DNA of 64,000 bases, taken from the NCBI RefSeq assembly GCF_905171765.1, contig NC_053389.1, positions 215,642,624-215,706,623 on the forward strand, read 5' to 3'. This DNA is from Bufo bufo (Eukaryota > Chordata > Amphibia > Anura > Bufonidae). This document shows positions 33,591 to 44,056 of the stretch, in pieces; position 1 is the first letter of the stretch; each line of letters opens with the position of its first letter. A program made the translations under genes and the position numbers. The notes beneath the pieces are model-generated. The model did not search any database. It was given only the letters and a program-made list of their open reading frames with translations, and was not told where the DNA came from.

Positions 33591-34504
33591 GACAACCTGC
33601 AGTCATGAGAGTCCATGGGTATTCCAGGCTTGCGATCTTAGAGCACTTCTTGCCTGCTAATATGTCTGCACCACCTGTCACCAGAGGTGGACTGGCCATG
33701 CACCCTGTCACTCTACACTATCCATATTAGCATTTCACATTCTTCAAACACTAGTCTTCAGGATTCCTTGCAGTACACTTGACTGTAAGCATTTGCGAGT
33801 TTAGACTGAGAAAGGAGAAAGCCACTGCCAGACGTTTCTAGAGGAGGCTCATCTCCTGCGAGAACAAAAGGATTGGGTGACAATATTCAGTTTGCCTGAT
33901 CCTTTTTCCCCCCGACATCATCTTTTGGGGAAGAGTCGGGAGCTCCCCATACTAACTAGACTCTCAGCCAAACCTCTGTTTGGCCAACAATACACTTATG
34001 TGTTTGGGGGCCTTTAGTCCCAACACAAAACAATGTATCTTTGTTTACTGTGCTGTTGAATGCTACTGTATCTTTTAGTGCCATAGAGTATCCATTTTGG
34101 GTTGCCTAGAGGCTGACCATAGTATGACTTTGCTTATGTTACCTGCAGACTTCTGTATCTAGTGGTAGATGTAATAGCAAGTTGGATTAAAATCCACTGG
34201 AGGCACCTTAATAAATAAAATAGTCAACCTACATGGGTTTTGCTCTATAGCACTGTACTGTAGATATAAAAACGGGGAGAATACCTCCATAATATGGCAT
34301 CTGATGAATCACGCTATATATTGATAATTAGACTTCTATAGGTGCTGTATTACATATAGATCCATGCAATGTGTAGCATGTGCATGAGCTCTAAGCTGCA
34401 AAGGATGCAAATGGGCTTTTTCCACATTTCTGTACCAGATAGTTAGTGCAACTATGTGACGCTGATTTCACATTTTGATCTCTCCTAAAAGTATGATAGG
34501 TACC
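33591..34504. other. Unassigned
   Basis: No recognisable element ends, tandem repeats or genes. Confidence 0.35.
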
Positions 34505-34945
34505 TTAAAGGGGTTCTGCACTTTGTTTAAACTTATGATCTATCCTCTGGATAGATCATCAGCTTCTGATCGGCGGGGGTCCGACACCCGGGGCCCCCCC
34601 CCCCCCCTCCTGATCAGCTGTTTGAGAAGGCAGCGGTGCTCCAGCAGAGCTGCGGCCTTCTCACTGTTTCCCGCCGGCTGAGTGAAGTCACGACTTGTAC
34701 CAACTAGCCTGGGCGGGGCTAAGCACCAAGGGAACGGAGCTTAGCCCCGCCCAGGCCAGTGATACTAGTCGTGACGTCACTGGGCCTGCGGTAAACAGTG
34801 AGAAGGCCGCGGCGCTGCTGGAGCACTGCTGCCTTCTCAAACAGCTGATCGGGGGGGGGGGGGGGTCCCGGGTGTTGGACCCCCGCCGATCAGATGCTGA
34901 TGATCTATCCAGAGGATAGATCATCAGTTTAAACAAAGTGAAACA
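34505..34945. mobile_element. T2-like palindromic MITE, about 440 bp
   Basis: It starts TTAAAGGGGTTCTGCACTTT. Its arms of roughly 200 bp are inverted around about 34730 ('gatctatcctctggatagat' against its complement near 34905; 'ctgggcggggctaag' against 'cttagccccgcccag'). Each arm has a C- or G-run. The outermost bases of the right arm are missing, so only one TTAA edge is intact. Confidence 0.82.
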
Positions 34946-35103
34946 AGAAAAACAAAACATTACAGTATCTGCTCAGGAAGGTTTGCCTTTAGTTTTTTCT
35001 GCATGGACATTTTCATGCTGCTGCAGAGAGCAGTTATACAGATATCCTGCAGGAGGAGAAGTGTCTCCTTTCTCCCAATCTTTGGCTGGGGACTGACTAT
35101 GCA

Positions 35104-36172
35104 CAGGGCCGGTGCAAGGATTTTTGCCAACACAAGCGAACCTACATTTTGTCCCCCCCCCCCCCCCCACCTCGCAGATCACCTGGCCCTGGTCCTGTCT
35201 GGCTTCTCCTCTGTGTGGTCCTGGTATCTTCTCTCTGCTTCAGACAATCGCTGGTTTGAGGACCGTATTTTTTTGCCCTATAAGATGCACCTGCCCATAA
35301 GACGCACCGAGGTTTTAGAGGAGGATAATAAGAAAAAAATATTTTCCATTACACCTCAGGTCAGACTAGCAATCAGACCCCCAATGTTAATCAGACCTCA
35401 GATCAGACCCCCAATGCCTCAGATCAGACCCCCCTGTCAGCCATTGTCCCCCCATGTCAGCCATTATCCCCCCATGTCAGCCATCATGCCCCCATGTCAG
35501 CCATCATGCCTCATGTCACATTTCTCCCCCGCCATGTCAAATCACCCCCCTTTGTCACATTTCTCCCCCTCAATGTCAATTTTTTTCCCCCTCCAAACCA
35601 TGTCACATCACCCCCTTCGTGTCACATCATGATCACATCATTACCCCCTATTGTGTCACATTTCAGTCACCCCCCCATGGTGCATCATCCGACCCCCCCC
35701 CCCCCCCTTGGCCGGCCCTGGCCCCATCCCCATGTCACAGACTACAGACATTGTCCCCCCTCCCATCATGTCATGGTCACCCACCCCCCTCCATTAATTT
35801 TTTTTAAAACACATTTATGACGTGCGCTCTGGCGCTAGTGCGCTCATCACCTACCCACCTGTCCTGCTGCTACTGCAATCTGGCTGTGTGTGAGTCAGAC
35901 TCACAGACACAGTCAGCTCGAGTCCCTGCTGCCGCCCGCCGCCACTGGCCAGTCACTCCCCCCTGGCCTGAACCCATGACCATGTTGCCGTGCTGCTGGG
36001 CCCGTGCCGTTCTGTAAGTGAGGGCCAGGGCCGCACGGCGCACGCAGGCTGGGGCGGGCGCCGACGCAACTCACAGGTAAGTGATTTAAAAAAGAAGTTT
36101 CATTTTTCCGCCCTCCCCCAGGGTGCGCCCTAAGGCAGCCGCTTGTTCTGCCTCATAGTAGAGTTGGCCCTG
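35104..36172. mobile_element. Non-autonomous hAT-like element, 1069 bp, perfect duplication
   Basis: The left end CAGGGCCGGTGCAAGGA and the complement of the right end, CAGGGCCAACTCTACTA, share CAGGGCC. It is flanked exactly by ACTATGCA (35096-35103 and 36173-36180). Inside are an embedded 'ataagatgcacctgcccata' repeat, a C-rich minisatellite and a GC-rich 3' part. No transposase. Confidence 0.88.
35395..35795. repeat. C-rich minisatellite, about 20-21 bp unit
   Basis: Units of 'ccatgtcagccatcatgccc' degrade rightwards into 'catgtcacat' plus C/T runs. Overlapping proline/histidine-rich open frames are artefacts of this repeat. Confidence 0.85.
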
Positions 36173-36494
36173 ACTATGCACCAGCATGAGCTCACAGACA
36201 AATAGGATGTCTGGGAAAAGGTGGAGGCTTAACACTGCATTCACTTCAACACACTAAGAGCACTGCGAAAGAGCTGGAGGCTTCAAAACCTCCTTACAAA
36301 ACCACCCCCTGTATGTGTGCAGGTATACTATACAGTACTAGGCCACTGACAATACAGAAAGCACTACCCAGCTTTCCCGGGTGCCTGATTGTCAAGTTTT
36401 CCTATATAGCCAGGAGGGATTTCTCACTGTCTGTCTATGCAAATTTGACATTTATCAGTGTCAGAGGCCTGGATTATAAGTGTTGTATGGGGTG

Positions 36495-37110
36495 AGGTTT
36501 GTTTGCAATGTATTTTGTGACACAAAATGTGTGAAGTAATCACAGAATTCATTTTGTCTTTACAGAAATATTTTTGTCGCACAGAATGTTACTTTATGAC
36601 AGTTCATTTCCGTCATTTTGTCACACATAATGTTATTTTGTGACACTTTGGTTAGTTTGTTTGACTGACAGATATGTCATTTTGTCACACAGAATTTTAG
36701 AGATTGTAGCACAAAATGTCATTTTGTCACACAGAATATAATTTTATGGCACACAATTTCATTTTGTCACACAGAATGTCCTTTTGTTGCATAGAATGTC
36801 GTTTGTCAATGTCATACACAGAATTCATTTTGTCGCGCAGATATTAGTCACACAAAATGTCACTTTATCGCACAGAATGTCATTTTGTGGCACAGAATGT
36901 GCTTTTGTCACACAGAATGTCATTTTGTTACACGGAATTTTGTTGCACAAAATCTTATCTTGGGATGCTAAATGTCATTTTATGACACAGAGAATTCATT
37001 TTGTTACACAGAATTCAATTTGTCACACAAATGTACCTATGGTGCACAGAATGTCATTTTGTGACAAATTTAATTTTGTCTATACAAAATGCATTTTGTG
37101 TCACAAAATG
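36495..37110. repeat. Degenerate minisatellite, about 20 bp unit
   Basis: Around thirty imperfect units of 'tttgtcacacagaatgtcat', with many length changes. A flanking remnant frame of His/Phe/Cys repeats is not a gene. Confidence 0.85.
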
Positions 37111-37159
37111 CACCGTGAACAAATGGTGCCCCATTGTTTTGTGGCTATGTACACATTGA

Positions 37160-38230
37160 TTATATAATGCTACCTTTACATTATGCAAGTAACCCAGGTT
37201 TCCAAGGAAAATGAAAGGCAAATCTGCCTAGCTATGGCACTATTTAGGAATGGGGAGGGGGATTTATCTTAGTAGATTTAGTATTCAGCAGACCATATTA
37301 CAGATCCACATGGTGGTAAAATCAAAGGCAAATTTGCCTAGCTATGGCACTATTTAGGAGTAAGGAAAGGAATTTATTTAGTAGATTTAGCATTCTACAT
37401 CTATTGCAGCTCATGTGGAGTTAACCCAGCTTTCCCAGGAACCTGAAAGGCAAATTTGCCTAGCTATGGCACTGTTTAGGAGTAAGGAGAATAATTTATT
37501 TAGGTAAACTTTTTATCAGTCCTTACTACAGGTCCATATAATTTATATTTATTTTACTCACTTGTATAGAACCAACATATTACACAGCTCTTTATAGGAA
37601 ATATCATCATTAATTTGTTACCCAGCTTTCCTTGGACCCTGAATTAGAAATCTATCTAGATGTGCTACAGTATGGAGGATTTGTCACTGAGATTCTTACT
37701 CCGCTTTTCCAGGCTCCTGGCTAGTAAATCCAGTTATTCTACAATGGCATTCTGTAGTTTGGGAAAGCTGGGTGACAATATCTGTGTGGTGGTGTTGGGG
37801 GCATATTAGTTATATACAATACTGTACACATAATGCTGCGCTGATAAGCTGAAATCTATCATATGGTACCAGGGCAACATCTGTTTTCACCAATGCAGCT
37901 GCACATTGTTGTCACCCAGCATTTCCAGGACCCTGAACAGCAAGCTAGTCTAGCTATATAAAGGGATTTATCACTACATAACAAATTTGGAATTCAGCAT
38001 CTGGAAAAGCTGGGTAACAACCCCTGCAGAGATGTAATGGAGTCTACACTTGATACATACATTCTGTATGCACCACATCCATAAACATAATATCAGCCGT
38101 TATTATATATACCTTATATGTAGTTTGACCTCTAGCATACCTCTACATGCTACCCAGCATTCCAAAGCTGTTAAAAAGCAAATCCGCACAATTATACAGT
38201 GAAGGGAGGAATTATCACTGCATAACCAGC
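37160..38230. repeat. Dispersed degenerate repeat 'cccagctttccyagga'
   Basis: The phrase 'acccagctttccc' with 'aggaacctgaaaggcaaatt' and 'gcctagctatggcact' recurs at about 37195, 37315, 37425, 37620 and 37915, and in inverted form near 37755 and 38005. Unit spacing is irregular (100-200 bp). A copy at about 36367 extends the family leftwards. Confidence 0.7.
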
Positions 38231-39058
38231 TATTCCATTGTATGAACTATGGGCGGCACTATGAATATACTACAGCTGGTACTATGGCTGGTGCTGTTAC
38301 CACATCTATTTTGTACTATTAGTAAATAGGAGATTCCTTCCAACAAAATGACCGCACTCTGACACAAATTATGCAGCCTAAACCCAGCCCCTTGTACTAA
38401 ACTTTCTGGCTCACGTGCACTAGCATCAGAGGGGGTAGAGGGAGGTGAAAAGATGCCCCAGAGAGATCATTCACCATCAGCTAGTGTGATAAATCTGGTG
38501 GATCCATAGACTGTCTAGTACCAAGATGCAACTTCTTGACCTTTTTAGCAGTGTCTGCTTGGTTTAAAGCCTTTTTACTGACAAATTTACAAAATGTAGC
38601 ATTCATTTGTGCATTAATTACAGGGCGATTCTCGGTCTAAAGTCTAATTTTATTAGCTGCTGATTTCACAAGATTAATAAAGGGTTCCCACTTACTAAGT
38701 AATCAGTATTAACATGCCATGGTAAAGGTGTGCAATTACAACCAGGGTGGTCACCCAGCTCTCCTAAAGTCGTAAGTCAATACAAGGCAGAGGAATGGCC
38801 GTGTAGCTTAGCAACTTTGGGCTCTAGGAAATTTGGGTGCCAGATCCTCACATCTGAGAAAGTGGTTATCTTCGTTGAATATCCTAAAGATATACAGGGT
38901 AGTAATAGCTGCTGATTTCACAAGATTAATAAAGGGTTCCCACTTAATTTTATTTATTACAAAGTTTTATTTTATTTATTACAAATTTTATTCATTAGAT
39001 AATTTCCCAATCACTGATGAAAATTACTGATCAAACACTGTCTGTGTGAATGCAGCCT
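38231..39058. other. Unassigned, with a 41-bp direct duplication
   Basis: Bases 38654-38694 and 38906-38946 are identical (beginning 'tagctgctgatttcac'), 252 bp apart. No coding sequence is recognised. Confidence 0.55.
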
Positions 39059-39227
39059 TAGGGCTTATGCACATGAACGTTGTTTGGTTCCACATCCGAG
39101 CCGCATTTTTTGTGGCTCGAGTGTAAACCCATTCACCTCAATGATCCTGGAAAAGATGTGGACAGCACTGCGTGTGCTATCTGCATCCGCTGCTCCAATT
39201 ATGTGGGGCCGCAAAAAAAAATAGAAC
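39059..39227. mobile_element. Left part of a MITE split by the LTR retrotransposon
   Basis: It starts TTAGGGCTTATGCACATGAA. The missing right half lies at 47724-47876 and ends with CATGTGCATGAGCCCTTA, the inverted partner. The split point is the AGAAC target duplication (39223-39227). Confidence 0.88.
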
Positions 39228-39804
39228 TGTCACGACTGTGACTGATCCAGACAGGTCTGGGAGGAGAAGGTCGCAGCGACTTGCTACTCGCGATAGCTTG
39301 TGAGTTTGCTCCATGGTTCAGGGTATGTCATCCGGGTTTTGCCTTGTGAACCTTTTTGTCCTGACTGGGAGTTTGTAGGCATCCTTCTCAGGTGAGTCCT
39401 GTCTGCCACTCCCAGCTACTATATTAGTTTCAGTTTCACTTGCAGTCATTGCCAGATATAGTCCTTACTTCCAGTTCTATTCTGACCTTTGAAGGAGATC
39501 GTTTGATGGTGTTGCTGTGGAGCTCTTGTCCGGCGTGGACTGTCATGATTGGGATCGCCTTCTCTGCTCGTGACTGGATAAGTCTATCTCTGCTATAGTT
39601 TGTTTGTTGCTGTCTCCCCCTGCTGTTCTCCTAGACATGAGTGATGGTGACTAGTGCTCCCATCGGCCTTTCCCCACTCTAGGCTTGTTAGGGTGACTGA
39701 GGGTTTAGGCATCCTGCTCGCCGCACGGGTTCACACCCCGTCTAGGGTATCAGGGCAGACAGGTGCCAGCTTACACGACTGCTGCTGGGATAGCGGTCGT
39801 GACA
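39228..39804 (+). repeat. 5' LTR, 577 bp
   Basis: It begins TGTCACGACTGTGACTGATC and ends GATAGCGGTCGTGACA. It lacks 71 bp present in the 3' LTR just before 'cacgactgctgctggg'. A purine-rich, T-rich stretch with A13 and T19 runs follows immediately (39820-39861). Confidence 0.95.
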
Positions 39805-39896
39805 GTATATCTGGCCTTTTAAAAAAAAAAAAAGTGACATTTCTTTTTTTTTTTTTTTTTTGCTTGTTGTTTTGCTTTGTATTTTTCTGTTCCACT

Positions 39897-40751
39897 ATGG
39901 ATCCAGTTACGGTTTTGGCGAAACAATTACAGGGATTATCCCTTGAAGTGGCAGGATTAAAAGCAACAGTGCTGCTGCAGCAGCAGCAGCCATCCTTGGG
40001 TTCCACCGTTGCTACGGGAAACCAAGGTACTCCTGAGCCAAAAGTGGCTTTACCTGATAGGTTCTCATGAGGGAGAGACCAATTTGTAACCTTCAGAGAA
40101 GCTTGCAAATTGTTCTTCAGGTTACGCCCTACATCCTCCGGCGGTGAGGAACAACGGGTGGGCATTGTAATTTCTCTCCTGCAAGGAGATCTGCAGGCTT
40201 GGGCTTTCTCCCTACCATCAGACTCTCTGGCCTTACGATCAGTGGAGGAGTTTTTTGAAGCCCTGGGTCTCGTATATGATGACCCGGACAGGGTCTCACT
40301 GGCTGAGTCTAAGCTACGTAGACTTCGGCAAGAGAACCGGTCTGCTGAACTATATTGTTCCGAATTCCGTAGGTGGGCTACTGATACGTTATGGAACGAC
40401 TCTGCCCTTAGGAGTCAGTTCTGCCAGGGGTTGTCTGAAAAATTTAAAGACGCGCTGGCGGTATACGAGGTCCCTGGGTCTCTGGAGGCTGCTATGTCTC
40501 TGTCCATAAGAATCGACAGACGACTCAGGGAGAGACTATTAAATTTTACGGAGGCCTCTATAGGGCAGGGATCGGTTTGTTATGATCCAGTCGAACCAAT
40601 GCAAATAGGGGGCGCCACTAGACGGGTGAATCCTCCTAAGTTCCGCCGTAGGTCAGAGGTTTGTTTTCGTTGTGGGGGGAGGGGTCATTTTGTAAAGGTT
40701 TGTCCCTCAGAACCCAAGAGACCACAAACAAAGGAGCCGCCGGAAAACTAG
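39897..40751 (+). pseudogene. gag, capsid/nucleocapsid, one premature stop
   Basis: Encodes the structural protein that forms the retrotransposon particle and binds its RNA. It starts at ATG 39897 (MDPVTVLAKQLQG) with a short heptad-like region and a polyglutamine-like QQQQ, as in sushi-type gag proteins. A TGA at 40068-40070 interrupts the frame. It looks like a CGA-to-TGA change because the same frame continues without break for 680 bases. The capsid-like part follows (about 40071-40600), then a CCHC knuckle [14 protein letters not shown] (40662-40703). The total is about 284 codons. It overlaps the start of pol by about 90 bases. The GGAAAAC before the gag stop (40744-40750) is reminiscent of, but not identical to, a slippery heptamer. 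Confidence 0.9.
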
Positions 40752-42448
40752 AGTCCCCAGATTGTGCGGAGGATAACAGTCTGGGCGTATTCGTTTTCTC
40801 CATACGCATGTCTCAGTTTTTGTTGTCCGCTACCGTTGAGGCGGGCAATAAGACGGAGATCTGTTCCGTCTTTTTGGACAGTGGGGCGGGGGTCAACTTG
40901 GTGGATTCACGGTTTGCTCAGGCTCTGGGTTTTACTCCGGAACCGATATGCAGAACTATTCCTGTTTTTGCCATCGACTCCTCCCCTCTTACTCAGAAAG
41001 AGTTAACTCAGATCATCCATAATATCCATCTGCAGGTAGGGGACCTCCATAAAGAGCATATCTCTTGTTATGTTCTGGACGGTCTTCCGGCTCCTATGGT
41101 ATTGGGGCTTCCCTGGCTGGTGACTCACAATCCAGTGGTGGATTGGCAGGCCGGGGAGATTGTGGAGTGGAGTGAACATTGTAAGGACAACTGCTTGAGT
41201 AGTAGGTGCTCTACACTCTCTGTAACATCTTTACCTGCCTTTCTGTCTGATTTTATGGATGTGTTCTCTGAGAAGGGTTGTCAGGGGTTACCACCTCATC
41301 GTCCATATGATTGCCCGATTAATCTATTACCTGGGGCAAAACTACCTAAAACCCGGTTATACAATCTTTCCGGCCCGGAGAGGAAGGCTATGAAAGATTA
41401 TATTTCGGAGAGTTTGGCTAAGGGACACATCAGACCCTCTTCTTCACCTGTGGCTGCAGGGTTCTTTATCGTTAAAAAGAAAGATGGGGGCCTACGTCCT
41501 TGCCTGGATTTCCGGGAATTAAACCGGATAACTATCCGAGATCCCTATCCTCTTCCTCTCATTCCCAACCTCTTTAATCAGGTTGCTGGTGCTAAATGGT
41601 TCTCCAAAATGGATCTCAGAGGAGCCTATAACCTGGTTCGCATCAAAGAGGGGGATGAGTGGAAGACGGCTTTTAATACTCCGGAAGGGCATTATGAAAA
41701 TCTGGTCATGCCATTTGGTCTTACTAATGCGCCTGCGGTATTCCAACATTTTGTCAACGATATTTTTAGTCACCTTATCGGGAGATTTGTTGTGATATAT
41801 CTTGATGACATCCTGGTCTATTCCCCGGATCTGGATACACATAAGATCCATGTGAGACAAGTGCTGCAGATATTAAGGGCCAACAAATTGTTTGCTAAGT
41901 TAGAAAAATGTGTGTTCGCCGTAAAAGAACTGCCATTTCTGGGGTATGTGTTGTCAGATTCAGGTTTCCGCATGGATCCAGAGAAAGTCCGGGCGATTAT
42001 AGACTGGGATCTGCCTGAGAACCTGAAGGCATTGCAACGCTTCCTGGGGTTTGCCAATTTTTATAGAAAGTTTATAAAGAACTATTCCTTGGTGGTCAAA
42101 CCACTGATGGACATGACCCGAAAGGGATCCGATTTTTCCAAATGGTCACATGCAGCCAAAACTGCCTTTGCATCTCTGAAGGAGAGATTCACCTCGGCCC
42201 CTATTCTCGTACAGCCAGATGTCTCGCTTCCTTTTATTGTAGAGGTTGACGCATCTGAGGTGGGGGTGGGAGCGGTACTATCTCAGGGCCCGTCCCCTGG
42301 TGAATGGCGTCCATGTGCTTTCTTTTCGAAGAAATTGTCTACTGCAGAAAGGAACTATGATATTGGCAACAGGGAACTTTTGGCTATTAAGTTGGCTTTT
42401 GAGGAGTGGCGTCATTTTTTGGAGGGGGCGGTTCATCCCGTCACATGA
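40661..42448 (+). pseudogene. pol 5' part: protease, reverse transcriptase, RNase H
   Basis: It lies one base back relative to gag, so expression would need a -1 frameshift in the overlap and the first codon shown is not a true start. The protease has [12 protein letters not shown] (Asp near 40877). The reverse transcriptase has [19 protein letters not shown], the MPFGLTNAP block and YLDDILVYS (41798 onwards), all intact. The connection domain ([12 protein letters not shown]) leads into RNase H ([14 protein letters not shown], then [17 protein letters not shown]). The frame breaks at about 42446, where one base appears missing and a TGA/TAA pair follows. Coding similarity continues in the neighbouring frame until the palindromic insert begins at 42550. 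This belongs to the vertebrate chromovirus (sushi-ichi-like) branch. Confidence 0.93.
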
Positions 42449-42534
42449 TAACTGATCACAAAAACTTATTATATCTGGAGTCTGCTAAACGTCTCACCCC
42501 TAGACAGGCTCGGTGGTCGTTATTTTTTACTAGG

Positions 42535-42549
42535 TTTAATTTTGTAATA
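42535..42549. repeat. 15-bp target duplication, left copy
   Basis: TTTAATTTTGTAATA, identical to 45544-45558. Only one copy belongs to pol, and pol similarity resumes exactly at the second copy. Confidence 0.9.
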
Positions 42550-42980
42550 CAGAAAAAATATTTGTAAACTGGGATTATTTAAAACGTAACCTTTACTAGG
42601 TCATTTAAAATATAAAGTCACACTAGGTGAGAGACGACAAAGACAACAATAAATTCCTCCGCTGCATCAATTCATATTCATATTCCGTTAAGAACTAATA
42701 AAAAGAAAAGATGGGTGGATCTCACCTCGTCTGGGCGGGGTCCAACTGTGAAGGATGGTCCTGGCGATGGTATAGCCGCGGACCAATGTGACCAGGTGCT
42801 GTTGTGGTATTGGCACAATATATATCCTAGAAGGCCCTATTGTGGCTTTCCTGCCTGCCTAGGGGGATAGGGACTCAAGCCTGCCTACCACAATGGAGCA
42901 CCCGCCCCGACAGGGGCGACCCCACACCGAGCCTTTCCCTCAGTATGGGTCTGTATACCTAATAAGCCCTAATTATAACG

Positions 42981-43023
42981 CCCTACATGCCATGTTTCTG
43001 TCACTTCTGGACATCATCAGGGG
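42981..43023 (-). ncRNA. Hammerhead-ribozyme-like motif, left arm
   Basis: Mirror of the motif at 45002-45044: on the minus strand CTGATGA (43020-43014), GAAA (42998-42995) and the GTA cleavage-site candidate. The core is identical to the right-arm copy. Confidence 0.5.
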
Positions 43024-43369
43024 ACTCCGTATGTATATTCAAGGGCAACTACAAATAAAAGTTATAAACAGACACTCAATACAGGTCACCAATTAATGAG
43101 CACCGCATACAAGGTGGCTAGTTAACAGCCACAATTTACTTACTCAGAATCAAGGTGAGTTTGGCCTCGTATTCTTTGGACAAGGAAAAGGATAGCTCTT
43201 GTCCTCACTGATGCAGGGGAAGTGTCCCTTGTCAGTCCATGTCTCACCCAACATAACAGTAGTTTGGGTGAGCATTGAATGGTCATTAGCCGCCTCCTCT
43301 TATACCTCTACCTCCGCTACGTGTACGCCCCCCGTGATCAATTGACTCACCTGTCCAGGTATCGTGGAA

Positions 43370-43505
43370 CGCATGTATTTCAACGTGGAACGCACGCCGC
43401 TCGCGTGCGTTCCACCGGACCGGAAGTCAGCGTCACATGATGCGGCTAAACCGGAAGTGAGGTCGGAGCCTAAGTCAGAGCGTTGCTGTTGCATAGCAAC
43501 TGCTA
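43370..43505. promoter_or_regulatory. Promoter-like cluster in the palindrome arm
   Basis: Clustered within 130 bases are a perfect hairpin GTGGAACGCACGC/GCGTGCGTTCCAC, two ETS-type CCGGAAGT sites, 'gtcacatga' and an RFX/X-box-like GTTGCATAGCAAC. This is CpG-containing sequence unlike the AT-rich surroundings. The same cluster is mirrored at 44520-44655. Such combinations occur in TATA-less promoters. No transcription start can be assigned. Confidence 0.35.
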
Positions 43506-43967
43506 GGCTCATGACACTTGGCCTCCGTAGCAGGCACTTGATACCTTGCCTGTCATTTTCATAAATGCACAATCGCATTACAGATATTATTTGGCATTAC
43601 CACTGTGTATAAGCTCCTCCCCTTTCAAACACTGACCGATTCTTAGGCCAGAAAACCTGAGCATGATCATATTATAATGCTATTTTTTAGGTGATTCCAC
43701 CATCGCGTCCTTTGCGCTCATGGTTTAAAGGGTGACAGCATTAGAACTGGAGATCATTATCCAGTAAAAAAAAGCCCACTCCTTATCAATTGCACTATAT
43801 GTAAACACAGTGGGATGTATCCACCATCATAACCCATATGCTCAGATGGGACAGCGTCTAGTCTGTGGATCATCCTGAACACTTATGGGGGAGGGGCGGA
43901 GGGATGGAAGAGGGGAATGGAAGCCGCGGTTAGCGGATTCCCTCTCTGTTATTTACATTCTTGTCCA

Positions 43968-44056
43968 CTTTTAAAGTGGACAATTATGGAGGGATATTTG
44001 CCGTGCCCCTCCTCTCATGGTATGTGCCCAATCTATGGACGCATGAGATGGGATGA
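43968..44056. other. Palindrome spacer, 89 bp
   Basis: Unpaired centre of the insert. It has a small inverted repeat of its own at the left edge (TCCACTTTTAAAGTGGA across 43965-43980). No coding content. Confidence 0.85.

Larger units (their letters stand above)
42550..43967 (+). repeat. Left palindrome arm, 1418 bp
   Basis: Base n pairs with base 88025-n of the right arm (88024-n inside the C/G run near 43895). It begins CAGAAAAAATATTTG. It contains, on the minus strand, a hammerhead-like core (about 42981-43023), a perfect 13-bp GC hairpin (43385-43415), ETS-like CCGGAAGT sites (43420, 43451) and an RFX-like GTTGCATAGCAAC (43488-43500). Confidence 0.95.

Noticed and set aside
35003..35820. 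Pro/His-rich frames of 108-209 codons
   Set aside because: They run through a C-rich minisatellite and across the boundary of a hAT element. No domain is seen and overlapping frames look alike.
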